From positions 1 to 64,000 of the forward strand of contig CALRGE010000003.1 of the NCBI GenBank assembly GCA_943357175.1: 64,000 bases of DNA. Reading direction: 5' to 3'. Shown here one piece after another: positions 19,160 through 29,511 of the stretch (positions are counted from its first letter, which is position 1; every line of letters starts with the position of its first letter). The notes under the pieces were generated by a model. That model did no database searches. It saw nothing but the letters and a program-made list of their open reading frames with translations, and was not told where the DNA came from. The stretch is from Candidatus Peribacteria bacterium. GTDB lineage: Bacteria; Patescibacteriota; Gracilibacteria; UBA1369; 2-02-FULL-48-14. The position numbers and the translations under genes were made by a program.

Positions 19160-20531
19160 AAAATATATTGTAGCCTTAATTATATTTCCAATTGTCTTTA
19201 CGGCATGTTTAAGAAAACAAGAGGTTCAAGTAGTAAAAAATGAAGCGATAACACTCACATTTTATGGACTTTTTGATAATGAAGATCTATATGCACCAAT
19301 AATAAAGGCATTTGAAACTGAAAATAAAACTGTTTCAATAATCTATAAAAAATTCACAGATCCAGAATCATATTTAACATTAATTGTTAATGAACTTGCA
19401 GAGGGGAAAGGCCCAGATATTTTCATGTTACACAACACTTGGTTCCCTGATAATTATAAAAAACTTAAAGCATCTCCGTCAACTATTGTAACACCAGAAA
19501 CATTTAGAACTGCATTTGTTCAGGTGGCTGCAGATGACATGATTATACCTGATGCAAATAATGTTGAACAGGTATATGGAGCACCAATTTATGTTGATAC
19601 ATTGGCTTTATATTACAATCAAGATCAACTTAATGATGCCGTGCCAGAACGAGGCAAACCTGCAAGTACATGGGATGGAATAGTTTCAGATGTGACTAAA
19701 TTAAATAAACAAGATAATAGTTATGAGAGATTTAAGAGGTCAGGAATTGCAATGGGAAGAAGTGATAATATTTTACGTTCATTTGATATTCTCATGCTTC
19801 TGTTCTTACAAAATAAAGTAAATTTTTATACATCAGATTTGAGGAATGTAGATTTTGAAAATGATACTAATGCAGTTACAGCATTAGATCTTTATTCAAG
19901 TTTCGGTTTGCCAAGTAAGAGCAATTATAGTTGGAATAAATATATTTCTGACGCAGATTCTTCAGAGAAAGAAATTACAACCTTTGCGAAGGGTAAAGTA
20001 TCAATGATTTTTGGTTACTCATACACATATGAAGATATATTAAATGAAATTTCAAGGTTAAAAGCCTTGGGAGAAGAAACAATAGATGTAAACTCAATTC
20101 AAATTCAAGAAGTGCCACAAATGTTTGAGCCATCAGCATCTGCTGAAACAAGAAAAACATATGCCAGTTATTTTGCTCCAGTCGTTGCTAGGACATCTGC
20201 AAACTCAGATATGGCATGGAAATTTATTGCTACAATGGTGTCAGAAACAAATCAAATATATTTAAATGAGAATACCCACAGGCCATCTGGTCGCAGGAGC
20301 TTGATTGCATCTCAATCTGAAGATCCAATTTACGGGGCTTTTGCAGATCAAGTTGGCTATGCACAAAGCATACCAATGTATAATTTTTACAAATACAAAA
20401 CAGTATTTTTAAATGCCATTTCTGAGATATTAACAACAGCTGATACCGCAAAAGTAATTAAACAAGTGGCTGAAGAAATTCAAAACTTGATTCCAGTTAA
20501 TGGCATAAAACCAGTATTAAAAATTGAGTGA
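19149..20531 (+). CDS. Extracellular solute-binding lipoprotein, sugar-type (SBP family 1)
   Basis: Lipobox VFTAC; ITLTFYGLFDNEDLYAPIIKAFETENKTVSI...GPDIFMLHNTW. Confidence 0.82.
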   Translation: MLNKKYIVALIIFPIVFTACLRKQEVQVVKNEAITLTFYGLFDNEDLYAPIIKAFETENKTVSIIYKKFTDPESYLTLIVNELAEGKGPDIFMLHNTWFPDNYKKLKASPSTIVTPETFRTAFVQVAADDMIIPDANNVEQVYGAPIYVDTLALYYNQDQLNDAVPERGKPASTWDGIVSDVTKLNKQDNSYERFKRSGIAMGRSDNILRSFDILMLLFLQNKVNFYTSDLRNVDFENDTNAVTALDLYSSFGLPSKSNYSWNKYISDADSSEKEITTFAKGKVSMIFGYSYTYEDILNEISRLKALGEETIDVNSIQIQEVPQMFEPSASAETRKTYASYFAPVVARTSANSDMAWKFIATMVSETNQIYLNENTHRPSGRRSLIASQSEDPIYGAFADQVGYAQSIPMYNFYKYKTVFLNAISEILTTADTAKVIKQVAEEIQNLIPVNGIKPVLKIE

Positions 20532-21843
20532 AATATTAAATAAAATTCAAAAGTTTTTATTATCACTTTTAATTGTATGCCTACCGTTTCAGATAAATAC
20601 TTTAATTTATCAAAGTGACTGGGGAGGTGGAATTTTCAATCCATACACAAGCATTAATCTAACTTTTACTGAGGTTTTATTGTATTTAGTGACAATCTTT
20701 TTTTTAATTAGTTCATATTTAGAAAAAAAGAAAATTACATATGGAGAAAAAAGTTTTTTTCTTGTTCTATTAATAATAATATCAACATTTTTATTGTCAC
20801 TACTAAATAGCGACTTTAACGATGCAAAATTAAAACTTTTATTATCTATTAAACTCTTTGATATACTCATTTTCTATATCCTGATTGTCAATAAAATCTT
20901 AGCAATCAAGGAGCTAATAACCGTCTTGGTTTTCAGTATGGGATTCCAAGCAATAATTGGAATCTTACAGTTTAGTTTGCAATCAGATCTGAATCTAACA
21001 TTTTTAGGTGAAAATATTTTAAATAAATTTAATCCGCAAGTTGCAAAATTTTATTATCAAGAAACAGCAATTTTAAGATCATATGGAACATTTCCACACC
21101 CAAATATATTTGGAGCATATCTCTTAATTTCAATTCTACTATTATTAGTGATTTGGAAAGAACTTAAAATATACAAAAAATATCCTTTGTTGTTTTTAAT
21201 TTTAACAGCAATTCTATTAACATTTTCTAGATCAACAATACTCGCATCATTAATCAGCTTATTTGTTTTACTATATTGGTATTTAAATGAACTTAAAATT
21301 AAAAATAGGTTAAGATTTTTAATAATTTTCGGCTTATTATTAAGTCAAATTCTATTCCTTTGGACATATAGAATTCTAAGTACATTTACTGATAATTCAA
21401 TATCTGAAAGATTGGAAGGATATAAAGATGCAATCTCAATTTTCCTTAAATATCCCACCGGTGTTGGATTTAATTTATCAACACAGTATCTAGATATATC
21501 TACATTAAAAAACTATCTTCCATGGGAATATCAGCCACCACACAATATTTATTTATTAATTTTAGCTGAGACAGGCTTTATTGGAAGCCTTGTTTTCATT
21601 TTTTCAGTATTCTTCGTAATTCACAAAATAACATTAAAAAGGAAAAAATTATTGGATACATCACAAACAATTAACTGGAGAATTTTTCTATGTATATTTC
21701 TATCGTTACTTATTATAAGTTTCTTTGATCACTACCTCATAACACTTGAGCAGGGAAGATATCTATCCGTAATTTGTTATGCTATTTTTGCAATTTTTTA
21801 TAGTAAGAAAAAAAATATTGTAGCAATCAAGAAGGAAGGGTAG
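20524..21843 (+). CDS. O-antigen ligase/polymerase-like membrane protein (Wzy/WaaL type)
   Basis: Multi-TM; TFPHPNIFGAYL, FSRSTILAS and PPHNIYLLILAETGFIG motifs. Confidence 0.82.
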   Translation: MSEILNKIQKFLLSLLIVCLPFQINTLIYQSDWGGGIFNPYTSINLTFTEVLLYLVTIFFLISSYLEKKKITYGEKSFFLVLLIIISTFLLSLLNSDFNDAKLKLLLSIKLFDILIFYILIVNKILAIKELITVLVFSMGFQAIIGILQFSLQSDLNLTFLGENILNKFNPQVAKFYYQETAILRSYGTFPHPNIFGAYLLISILLLLVIWKELKIYKKYPLLFLILTAILLTFSRSTILASLISLFVLLYWYLNELKIKNRLRFLIIFGLLLSQILFLWTYRILSTFTDNSISERLEGYKDAISIFLKYPTGVGFNLSTQYLDISTLKNYLPWEYQPPHNIYLLILAETGFIGSLVFIFSVFFVIHKITLKRKKLLDTSQTINWRIFLCIFLSLLIISFFDHYLITLEQGRYLSVICYAIFAIFYSKKKNIVAIKKEG

Positions 21844-22750
21844 TTCCACTAGATAATTTCTGACCTGAAATAAACTCTTTTGCCGATACGATATTTTTTG
21901 ATTCCAATTGTAGTGAACTTACTGAAACAGAACCATTTAAAGTACCAATTTTTATTGCTGAATTCTCACATTTTATTTCACCAGGTTTTAATACATCATC
22001 AGAAATACAAAGATCAATAATTTTTAATTTCAATTTATTGTAGCTAGTCCAAACACCTGGCCAAGGAGAATATGCCTTAAACATTGAGAAAATTTCAGAT
22101 GATGTCTTATTAAAGTCCAAATATGCATCATCTTTAGTGATTTTTTTTGTAAAAGTGGCAAGTTGATGATCTTGTTTGAATAAAATTACATCAGTATTAA
22201 TATTTACTAATTCATTTGGAACAATTTCAGCAGATAAATTTGCAATTTGTTCGTGTAAATCACCGGCTGTCCAATTCTCATTAATTTGAATTTTCTTCGT
22301 GCTAACAATTGGCCCGGCGTCCATTTCCTTCACCATCTTCATTATACAAATCCCAGTTTCTTTCTCTGAGTTTAGAATTGCCGCTTGAATAGGTGAAGCA
22401 CCTCTATATTTTGGGAGTAATGATGCATGAATATTTATAGGAGCAATTTTCGGTAAAGACAATAAGGCTTCAGGCAATATTTTCCCGTATGCAAAAGTTA
22501 AAAATATATCTGCCTTTAGTAAAGCTAATTTCTCTATTGATAAAGAATCTAGTTTTTCAGGCTGAAAGACCTCAATACCTAACTTTTCAGATAATAACTT
22601 TATTGGATTTTTCTTCAGTTCTAAACTTCTTCCTGCAGGTTTGTCAGGTTGAGTTACAATCATTAAAATTTTATACCTTGAATCCTTTGCTAAAGCACAT
22701 AATAATGGGGTTGCAATATCCGAACTGGAAAAAAATACAATTTTAATCAC
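21827..22750 (-). CDS. fmt: Methionyl-tRNA formyltransferase
   Basis: NIHASLLPKYRGASPIQAAILNSEKETGICIMKM; VTQPDKPAGR. Confidence 0.94.
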   Translation of the reverse strand: MIKIVFFSSSDIATPLLCALAKDSRYKILMIVTQPDKPAGRSLELKKNPIKLLSEKLGIEVFQPEKLDSLSIEKLALLKADIFLTFAYGKILPEALLSLPKIAPINIHASLLPKYRGASPIQAAILNSEKETGICIMKMVKEMDAGPIVSTKKIQINENWTAGDLHEQIANLSAEIVPNELVNINTDVILFKQDHQLATFTKKITKDDAYLDFNKTSSEIFSMFKAYSPWPGVWTSYNKLKLKIIDLCISDDVLKPGEIKCENSAIKIGTLNGSVSVSSLQLESKNIVSAKEFISGQKLSSGTTLPS

Positions 22751-22770
22751 AAAAATAATTTACCAGAATT

Positions 22771-23097
22771 ATGAAAACAAAGCGAAAAGATCAAGTTACA
22801 GAATTAATTACCAGAGAGATCTCATTACTCCTGCCTAAACATATTAGAAGTGAGACTTATAGACTACTTTTTATTACACATGTTGAATTAAATTCAGATT
22901 CATCTCAGGTTAAGGTTTGGATCTCAGCACAAGAAAATATTGAATTATTGCAAAAAGAACTTAATTTTAAAGTTAGGGATATTCAATCTGAATTTAATAA
23001 GATGATTCATATGAAAGTAGTTCCTAAATTAGTATTGAAAGCAGATGAGAAAGATCCTGAGTTAGAAAGAGTAGAGAATTTACTAAACAAATTATAA
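22771..23097 (+). CDS. rbfA: Ribosome-binding factor A
   Basis: Small basic protein, ITREISLLLPKHIR...VELNSDSSQVKVWIS, KH-type layout. Confidence 0.75.
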   Translation: MKTKRKDQVTELITREISLLLPKHIRSETYRLLFITHVELNSDSSQVKVWISAQENIELLQKELNFKVRDIQSEFNKMIHMKVVPKLVLKADEKDPELERVENLLNKL

Positions 23098-23098
23098 A

Positions 23099-23494
23099 TT
23101 GCATACATTAAATACGGGGCATCATAAAGTTTTATATGTTATCAGCATTGCAACAATTATAAGTTGGCTTTCTTGGATTTTGGTTATCATGAATCTGGAC
23201 CCTTACACTTCAACTGGAATGGGGTTAGGCTTATTTTTTATTAGTTTAACACTTGCATTAATAGGCACTTTTACGCTAATTCTCTTCTTCTTAAAAAAAC
23301 TACGAAACCAGAATGAAGTTTACATAAAACATGTGATGATCTCACTGCGACAGGGAATATTACTCTCAATGTCAACAACTATCTGTTTAAGCTTCTTAAT
23401 GTTAGGTTTACTAAGAATCTGGAATGGATTATTGATTGTAATAATAATCACATTACTTGAATTTTATTTAAGCGGGAAAGACGAATTAAATTGA
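23099..23494 (+). CDS. Hypothetical membrane protein (four predicted TM segments)
   Basis: TTG-start ORF, hydrophobic profile, directly after rbfA. Confidence 0.55.
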   Translation: MHTLNTGHHKVLYVISIATIISWLSWILVIMNLDPYTSTGMGLGLFFISLTLALIGTFTLILFFLKKLRNQNEVYIKHVMISLRQGILLSMSTTICLSFLMLGLLRIWNGLLIVIIITLLEFYLSGKDELN

Positions 23495-24151
23495 ATAATC
23501 AGGATTAGAAATCCATCTAATATGAGTCAATGGGAAGACTACAATCTTAACCTCTCCTTGAATATAATCGAAATCTAAATATGGTGAAGATTCTGTATTA
23601 CAGCCCAATTGATTAAAACATCTTCTTGAGTCAGAGCTCTTATTTCTATTATCACCCAATAAAAAATATTTATCATCGGGAACTTCATACTCTTGTTCTA
23701 TAGTTCGATATGTATAAGTTTTACCAAGGTTATCCTCATTAAGATAATCTTCATCCAATTTTTGGTAATCACCTTGTGCATCCATAAGATAAACAAATCC
23801 ATTGGCAATCTTTATTTTATCTCCAGGTTCTCCAATTACACGTTTAATATAGTATTCACCTTCAGTAAGACCAGGTGCTTGAAACACTAAAATATCTCCT
23901 CTATTAATCTCTCCGGGTCTCCATCCAAAAAGTGAAATAACAGAAAATTTCGAAACTAAAATATATTCTCCATCACCGTTGTAACATTCATCATTATAAA
24001 TATTAAATGTATTACACATTGATGGCCCATGAACTCTAAAAGGAGCAAAAATATAGAGCCTGATAACTTGAACTAGTAGAAATACAACAACAACATCAGT
24101 GATGACATCTATAAGAAATCTCTTTATTGTGAATTCAGTATTTTTCTTCAT
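23486..24151 (-). CDS. lepB: Signal peptidase I
   Basis: FRVHGPSMCNTF catalytic Ser block, YIKRVIGEPGDKI, LGDNRNKSSDSR. Confidence 0.94.
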   Translation of the reverse strand: MKKNTEFTIKRFLIDVITDVVVVFLLVQVIRLYIFAPFRVHGPSMCNTFNIYNDECYNGDGEYILVSKFSVISLFGWRPGEINRGDILVFQAPGLTEGEYYIKRVIGEPGDKIKIANGFVYLMDAQGDYQKLDEDYLNEDNLGKTYTYRTIEQEYEVPDDKYFLLGDNRNKSSDSRRCFNQLGCNTESSPYLDFDYIQGEVKIVVFPLTHIRWISNPDYSI

Positions 24152-24202
24152 AATATTTTATGCTTGCCAGAAGAGGATACCAGCAAATATAATTAAATAA
24201 AT

Positions 24203-24754
24203 ATGATTATCGCAGAAATAGTATTCAGAAGTTTGCTTGGCAAGGGTGAGACGATACACTATGTGGCTCACTCACATCCTTTTACAATATATCCAGATTT
24301 ATTTCGAATAATGTTTTTTGGTATTTTAATTCCGTTAGGATTCTACCTATTAATTCCACCATTTTTATATTTATGGATAGCATGGGGAGCAGTTGGCAGC
24401 TTGTTATTCCTATATAGATTATCAGTTTGGTATCAAGATGTATGGTTAATCACAAACCATGGAATTATTGATCATGAATGGAAAACATTTTTTACAAAAA
24501 CAACAACAAGAATTGAATATGATTTTATAGAGGGTATTTCCAACGAAATTTCGGGTTTCTGGCCAACAATACTTGGATATGGCAATATAAAAATAGAACA
24601 CATGAGCGGTTCAATTATCACATTAAAAAATATTACGTCACCTAGAAAAGTTGAGTCAAAAGTTATGAACCGTCACCAGGAATATCATAATAATCAAAAA
24701 TTTAAAGATCACCAGAATTTAAAAGATTTAATTACTAAAATGATAAGATCATAA
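24203..24754 (+). CDS. Membrane protein with bacterial PH-like domain
   Basis: Two TM helices followed by VWLITNHGIIDHEW...IEGISNEISGFWPTILGYGNIKIE. Confidence 0.65.
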   Translation: MIIAEIVFRSLLGKGETIHYVAHSHPFTIYPDLFRIMFFGILIPLGFYLLIPPFLYLWIAWGAVGSLLFLYRLSVWYQDVWLITNHGIIDHEWKTFFTKTTTRIEYDFIEGISNEISGFWPTILGYGNIKIEHMSGSIITLKNITSPRKVESKVMNRHQEYHNNQKFKDHQNLKDLITKMIRS

Positions 24755-24755
24755 T

Positions 24756-26192
24756 ATGACTAAATTCGAAACAGTAATCGGTTTGGAAATTCACGCTCAG
24801 TTATCAACAAAAACTAAGCTTTTTTGTTCTTGTGACAATGATTCATTTAATAAAGAGGCAAATACTAATGTTTGCCCTATTTGTATGGGTTTTCCAGGAA
24901 TGTTGCCTGTTACAAATAAAGAAGCACTTGAGAAAGGATTAATTGCATCATTAGCATTAGAGTGCACAATTAATAAAGATTCTAAATTTGATAGAAAAAA
25001 TTATTTTTACCCGGATCTTCCAAATGGTTTTCAAATATCACAATTTGATCAGCCACTTGGAGTTCATGGCAACTTAAAAATTATTCTAAACGGTGAGAAG
25101 AAAAATATTAGAATCACTCGACTACATTTAGAAAATGATGCAGGAAAATTAAGCCATGAGGCTTCAGGTACATTGCTCGATTTTAACAGATCAGGTACAC
25201 CACTTGCTGAAATTGTTTCTGAACCAGATATAAGAACAGCTGAGGAAGCAAGAATATACGCAGAAACAATGCATAAGTTATTAAGATATTCAGGAGCTTC
25301 TGATGCAGATATGGAAAAGGGAATGATGAGATTTGATGCCAGCGTTTCAATTAGACCAATGGGTGAAACCAAATTATATCCAAGAGCTGAGATAAAAAAT
25401 TTAAATTCATTTAGATCACTTGAATCTGCAATTAATTATGAGGTTAAAAGACAAATTGAATTATGGGAATCTGGTAAAGCACATGCAACAGAAGTAACAG
25501 TAGGTTGGGATGAAGAGAAACAGATGACCAAAATTCTACGTGAAAAAGAAAGTGCAGCTGATTATAGATATTTTCCTGAGCCTGATTTGCCACCACTTTT
25601 TGCAAGTGATGAGCTTATCGCAAAATGCAAAGCAATGATTCCAGAATTGCCGACAGAAAAATTTGAAAGATTAATCAATGATTATAAAGTTTCTGAATCA
25701 GATGCAAAGTTTTACATTGAAGATTTAGGTCTTTCTAACTTCTTTGAGGAATGTGCTAAGAAATCAAAAAATCCAGCACTTTCAAATTCATTCGTACTAT
25801 CAATTTTAATGAGTAAATTAAATGAAGTAGAACAAAAACTTTCAGATACTAAAATTACAGCTACGGATTTAGCTGATTTAATTTTGTTAATTGATTCAGG
25901 AACAATTTCAAATAACGTAGCTAAAAGTACAATTTTAGATGAAATGATTTCCACAGGCGATAAGCCAGAAAACATTATTAAAAAACTAGGTCTAACACAA
26001 ATAAGTGATACTTCTGAAATTGAGGATTTCTGTAAAAAAGCAATGGAGGCAAATCCTAAGGCTGTTGCTGACATAAAGGCTGGTCAAGGAAAGGCAATGG
26101 GCGCACTTGTTGGAGGAGTTATTAAAATTAGTGGTGGCAAGGCAAATCCAAAAATGGTAAATGACATTTTGAATAAACTTCTGTTACAATAG
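24756..26192 (+). CDS. gatB: Asp/Glu-tRNA(Asn/Gln) amidotransferase subunit B
   Basis: ETVIGLEIHAQLSTKTKLFC, FDRKNYFYPDLPNGFQISQ. Confidence 0.96.
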   Translation: MTKFETVIGLEIHAQLSTKTKLFCSCDNDSFNKEANTNVCPICMGFPGMLPVTNKEALEKGLIASLALECTINKDSKFDRKNYFYPDLPNGFQISQFDQPLGVHGNLKIILNGEKKNIRITRLHLENDAGKLSHEASGTLLDFNRSGTPLAEIVSEPDIRTAEEARIYAETMHKLLRYSGASDADMEKGMMRFDASVSIRPMGETKLYPRAEIKNLNSFRSLESAINYEVKRQIELWESGKAHATEVTVGWDEEKQMTKILREKESAADYRYFPEPDLPPLFASDELIAKCKAMIPELPTEKFERLINDYKVSESDAKFYIEDLGLSNFFEECAKKSKNPALSNSFVLSILMSKLNEVEQKLSDTKITATDLADLILLIDSGTISNNVAKSTILDEMISTGDKPENIIKKLGLTQISDTSEIEDFCKKAMEANPKAVADIKAGQGKAMGALVGGVIKISGGKANPKMVNDILNKLLLQ

Positions 26193-26213
26193 AATCATTA
26201 ATAACCACTCGCC

Positions 26214-26468
26214 ATGGAAACAATCAATATCTTATATTTAACACTTTCAGTTTGTGTAGCTTTACTAACAATTTTCTTATCTATAACATTAATTTATTTA
26301 ATGTTTATTTTAAGAGATGTAAGCAAGGCAATTGATAGCGCAAAAGATGCCATCGAAAAAGTAAATGAATACATCACAAGACCGATTCTTATGACAAAAT
26401 CAGTAATTGAATTTATCATGCCATTTATAAATCACGCAGAAGAGAAAATTAGCGGGAAGAAAAAATAG
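26214..26468 (+). CDS. Hypothetical small membrane protein
   Basis: 84 aa with one long N-terminal TM, directly after gatB. Confidence 0.5.
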   Translation: METINILYLTLSVCVALLTIFLSITLIYLMFILRDVSKAIDSAKDAIEKVNEYITRPILMTKSVIEFIMPFINHAEEKISGKKK

Positions 26469-27231
26469 CCGTAAGAGGGAAAATAACTAGGGCATTGAAA
26501 ATTCTTTTTGAACGTTTTATTGGATTTAGAAACAAGCGCCAAAGCCATTCTAATCCAATATTTCTGATAAAATTCGGAGCTCTTTTGATATTACCTGAGA
26601 AAAAATCAAATGAACCTCCAACACACATTGCAATTGATAAATTATCAAGTTTATCAAAATATTTAGAAACAAATATCTCTTGTTTTGGAGCTCCATATGC
26701 AACAAATAAAATATCTGCATTGCTTGATTTCACTAATTCAAATGCCTTTTCAGATGGGTCAATATTAGAAAATCCAGCAATTTTTAAATTACTATGAGCA
26801 TTTTTAAAATAATTTGCAGTTTTTTCTGCAGAATTTCCAAATGCTCCTAAGAAAAAAACTGATTTATTATTTAATTCAGCCCAAGAAACAAGGATTAACA
26901 TAAAATCTGATCCATGAATAATTTCAGGAAATATTTTTTTAAAAGGTCGTTTCCAAAATAGGAAAATCAACAAAAAAGGGAAATAAAAAAGTACTCTGAG
27001 AAATTTCGATTTAAACTTCAATAATGTGCTAACAAGTTGCAAGCCATGACCATCTGGTAACATTAAATCACCCTGAAAAAGTGCAGTTTTATACTCAGGA
27101 TTTCTTTCTGACTCTAATAGAATTTCTGGATTTGGAGTGTAAATTTTCAATCTTTTTTCACCAAGTACAGAAATTGCTGAAGTTAAATTGATTGTATTAA
27201 TCGGAATGTCAAAAATTTTATAACTATTCAT
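26449..27231 (-). CDS. WecG/TagA/CpsF family glycosyltransferase
   Basis: YTPNPEILLES, LPDGHGLQLV, VAYGAPKQEIFVSKY, CVGGSFDFFSG. Confidence 0.9.
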   Translation of the reverse strand: MNSYKIFDIPINTINLTSAISVLGEKRLKIYTPNPEILLESERNPEYKTALFQGDLMLPDGHGLQLVSTLLKFKSKFLRVLFYFPFLLIFLFWKRPFKKIFPEIIHGSDFMLILVSWAELNNKSVFFLGAFGNSAEKTANYFKNAHSNLKIAGFSNIDPSEKAFELVKSSNADILFVAYGAPKQEIFVSKYFDKLDNLSIAMCVGGSFDFFSGNIKRAPNFIRNIGLEWLWRLFLNPIKRSKRIFNALVIFPLTAIFSSR

Positions 27232-27904
27232 ATTTTGCTACTGATATTATATTTTTTGCTCTAAATATTCCTGAAACATTTGAACCATGATAGTAATCAT
27301 TTATTTTAACATTATAGCCGGAATCATGGAAAAGTTTTTGAAGCCGTTTTTTTGAAAAAGCATAATAATATCTCATTACTTTATTTTTCCATGGAATTAA
27401 TAGCCCAAAAAAACCGTACTTCGGCATTAAAATTGATAGCAGATAGAATAAAAAGTACTTTTTTTGTCTTAAATTCCAATTTGTCATAAAAATATATCCA
27501 CCTTTATTTAAATAATTTTTACAATTTTCCAAGGTTTCTCTCTGAAGTTCTCGAGGGATATGATGAAATGAAGCAATAAAAAAAATCGCATCAAATTTTT
27601 TCTTAAATTTCATTTTTTTTGAGAAATCCATTGCTTTAAATTCTTCATCAGGAAAATTCTTCTTAGCAAATTTCAACAATTCCACACTTTGATCAACTCC
27701 AAGATAAGATCTATATCCTTTTTTCCTTAAAAAAGTTAAGAGTCTACCATTGCCACAACCAAGATCTAAAACATCCGATTTTTTTTCATAAAATTTTTCA
27801 AAAATCTTGAATTCATCCCAAGGAAAATTTCTTGTTTCAGAAAATTCTGCAGCAATAGAATCATAGTCTTTCTTGACCTTTTCTGTAATTATATTAGAGT
27901 GCAT
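27224..27904 (-). CDS. Class I SAM methyltransferase, Trm9/ALKBH8-like
   Basis: VKKDYDSIAAEFSETRNFPWDEF...DVLDLGCGNGRLL...GVDQSVELLKFA...ASFHHI. Confidence 0.75.
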   Translation of the reverse strand: MHSNIITEKVKKDYDSIAAEFSETRNFPWDEFKIFEKFYEKKSDVLDLGCGNGRLLTFLRKKGYRSYLGVDQSVELLKFAKKNFPDEEFKAMDFSKKMKFKKKFDAIFFIASFHHIPRELQRETLENCKNYLNKGGYIFMTNWNLRQKKYFLFYLLSILMPKYGFFGLLIPWKNKVMRYYYAFSKKRLQKLFHDSGYNVKINDYYHGSNVSGIFRAKNIISVAKYE

Positions 27905-27921
27905 AAGCTAAACCCAATTCA

Positions 27922-29511
27922 ATGCAAATTATCAGTAAAGAGAATATCCTTAAGAATCTATTAAAACAAGCCTCCAAACTTTCTTTAAGAAGTGAAGAAG
28001 ATTTACATAAGTTAAAAAAAGCCTTCTCAAGAGAATTCAAAACAGATTTACCAACAAACTTCAGCCTTCAGGTGGCATATGAGGAATTGATAAAAGAAGG
28101 ATGGGAAGGTGACCCTGAGATACAAAGACTTGTAAGAAAAAGGAAAATACGAACATTATCTGGAGTGTCTGTGATAACTGTTCTTACAAAGCCATATTCT
28201 TGCCCAGGAAAATGCGTTTTTTGCCCAACGGAGCCAGGAATGCCAAAATCATATCTATCTAACGAACCCGGAGCCATGAGGGCAGTTCTTGATGATTTTC
28301 ATCCAAACGATCAAGTTACAACAAGAATATTAAGTTTAAAACTTCAAGGTCATGAAACAGAAAAAATTGAAATGATTGTATTAGGAGGCACTTTCTCTTC
28401 ATATAACAGGAAATATCAAAACGATTTTATTCGAGCGCTATTCAATGCATGTAACGAAAAAAAGGGTAAATCATTGAAAGAGGCACAAGAAATAAATGAA
28501 TCATCAAAAAACAGAATAATTGGACTTAGTCTTGAAACTCGACCAGATCACATAACAAAATCAGAAATCAAAAGAATGCGGAATTTAGGCTGCACGAAGG
28601 TTCAAATTGGAATCCAGCATACAGATAACGCAGTTCTTGAATACAACAAACGTGGAGAAACAATTGAAGATTCATATAAAGCTATCAAATTGATGAAAGA
28701 TGCAGGTTTGAAAATTGCGGTTCACATGATGCCAAACCTCCCGGGAAGCAATCCAGAAATGGATGTTCAAGCCTTAAAAGAAGTGTTTCAAAACCCGATG
28801 TTAAAACCAGATCATCTTAAAATTTATCCATGTGTTGTGACGCCATATTCAGAGCTTGAAATTTGGCACCGAGATGGGAAATTTGAAACTTACGATGATG
28901 AAACTCTTATTAGAATTCTAATCGAGATGAAAAAAGATATTCCTGAATATGTTAGAATTGAAAGACTTTTCAGAGATATTCCAGGAGAATCAATTATAAA
29001 TGGAAGTCAAAAAACTAACATGCGTCAACTGCTTGAAGAAATTATGAAAAGGGAAGGTGTTAAATGCAAATGTATCAGGTGTAGAGAGATAAAAGGGGAG
29101 AGCTATGACCCTGAAAAAACAGAGTTAAGGGTTCTAGAATATGATGCCTCAGATGGGAAAGAATTTTTCCTTTCATACAACCAAATTGAAAATGATAAAT
29201 TATGTTCACTTTTAAGGTTGCGTTTCAGCTCATACAGCCAAACAGGGAAGAAGCATTTCATAAAAGAATTGGAAGGTGCAAGCATCGTTAGAGAAGTCCA
29301 CACATACGGTTATCAAGTTAAAATCGGTAAAAAAACAGAAGACGCTTCTCAACACGCCGGACTCGGTAGAAAATTGATGCTTGAAGCTGAAAAAATTAGC
29401 AAAAAAGCTGGCTTCAATAAAATCGCCGTAATTTCAGGAGTGGGTACTAGAAATTATTACAGAAAATGGGGATACGAGTTGGAGGGGACTTATATGACTA
29501 AGCAGCTTTAG
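27922..29511 (+). CDS. elp3: Elp3-type tRNA uridine-34 carboxymethyl-forming radical SAM/GNAT enzyme
   Basis: KPYSCPGKCVFCPTEPGMPKSYLSNEPGAMRA, CKCIRCREI, GNAT block QHAGLGRKLMLEAE. Confidence 0.95.
   Translation: MQIISKENILKNLLKQASKLSLRSEEDLHKLKKAFSREFKTDLPTNFSLQVAYEELIKEGWEGDPEIQRLVRKRKIRTLSGVSVITVLTKPYSCPGKCVFCPTEPGMPKSYLSNEPGAMRAVLDDFHPNDQVTTRILSLKLQGHETEKIEMIVLGGTFSSYNRKYQNDFIRALFNACNEKKGKSLKEAQEINESSKNRIIGLSLETRPDHITKSEIKRMRNLGCTKVQIGIQHTDNAVLEYNKRGETIEDSYKAIKLMKDAGLKIAVHMMPNLPGSNPEMDVQALKEVFQNPMLKPDHLKIYPCVVTPYSELEIWHRDGKFETYDDETLIRILIEMKKDIPEYVRIERLFRDIPGESIINGSQKTNMRQLLEEIMKREGVKCKCIRCREIKGESYDPEKTELRVLEYDASDGKEFFLSYNQIENDKLCSLLRLRFSSYSQTGKKHFIKELEGASIVREVHTYGYQVKIGKKTEDASQHAGLGRKLMLEAEKISKKAGFNKIAVISGVGTRNYYRKWGYELEGTYMTKQL

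Noticed and set aside
25064-26074. Minus-strand ORFs of 102 and 120 aa in gatB
   Set aside because: Antisense shadow ORFs with Ser/Leu-rich composition typical of the reverse frame of an AT-rich gene
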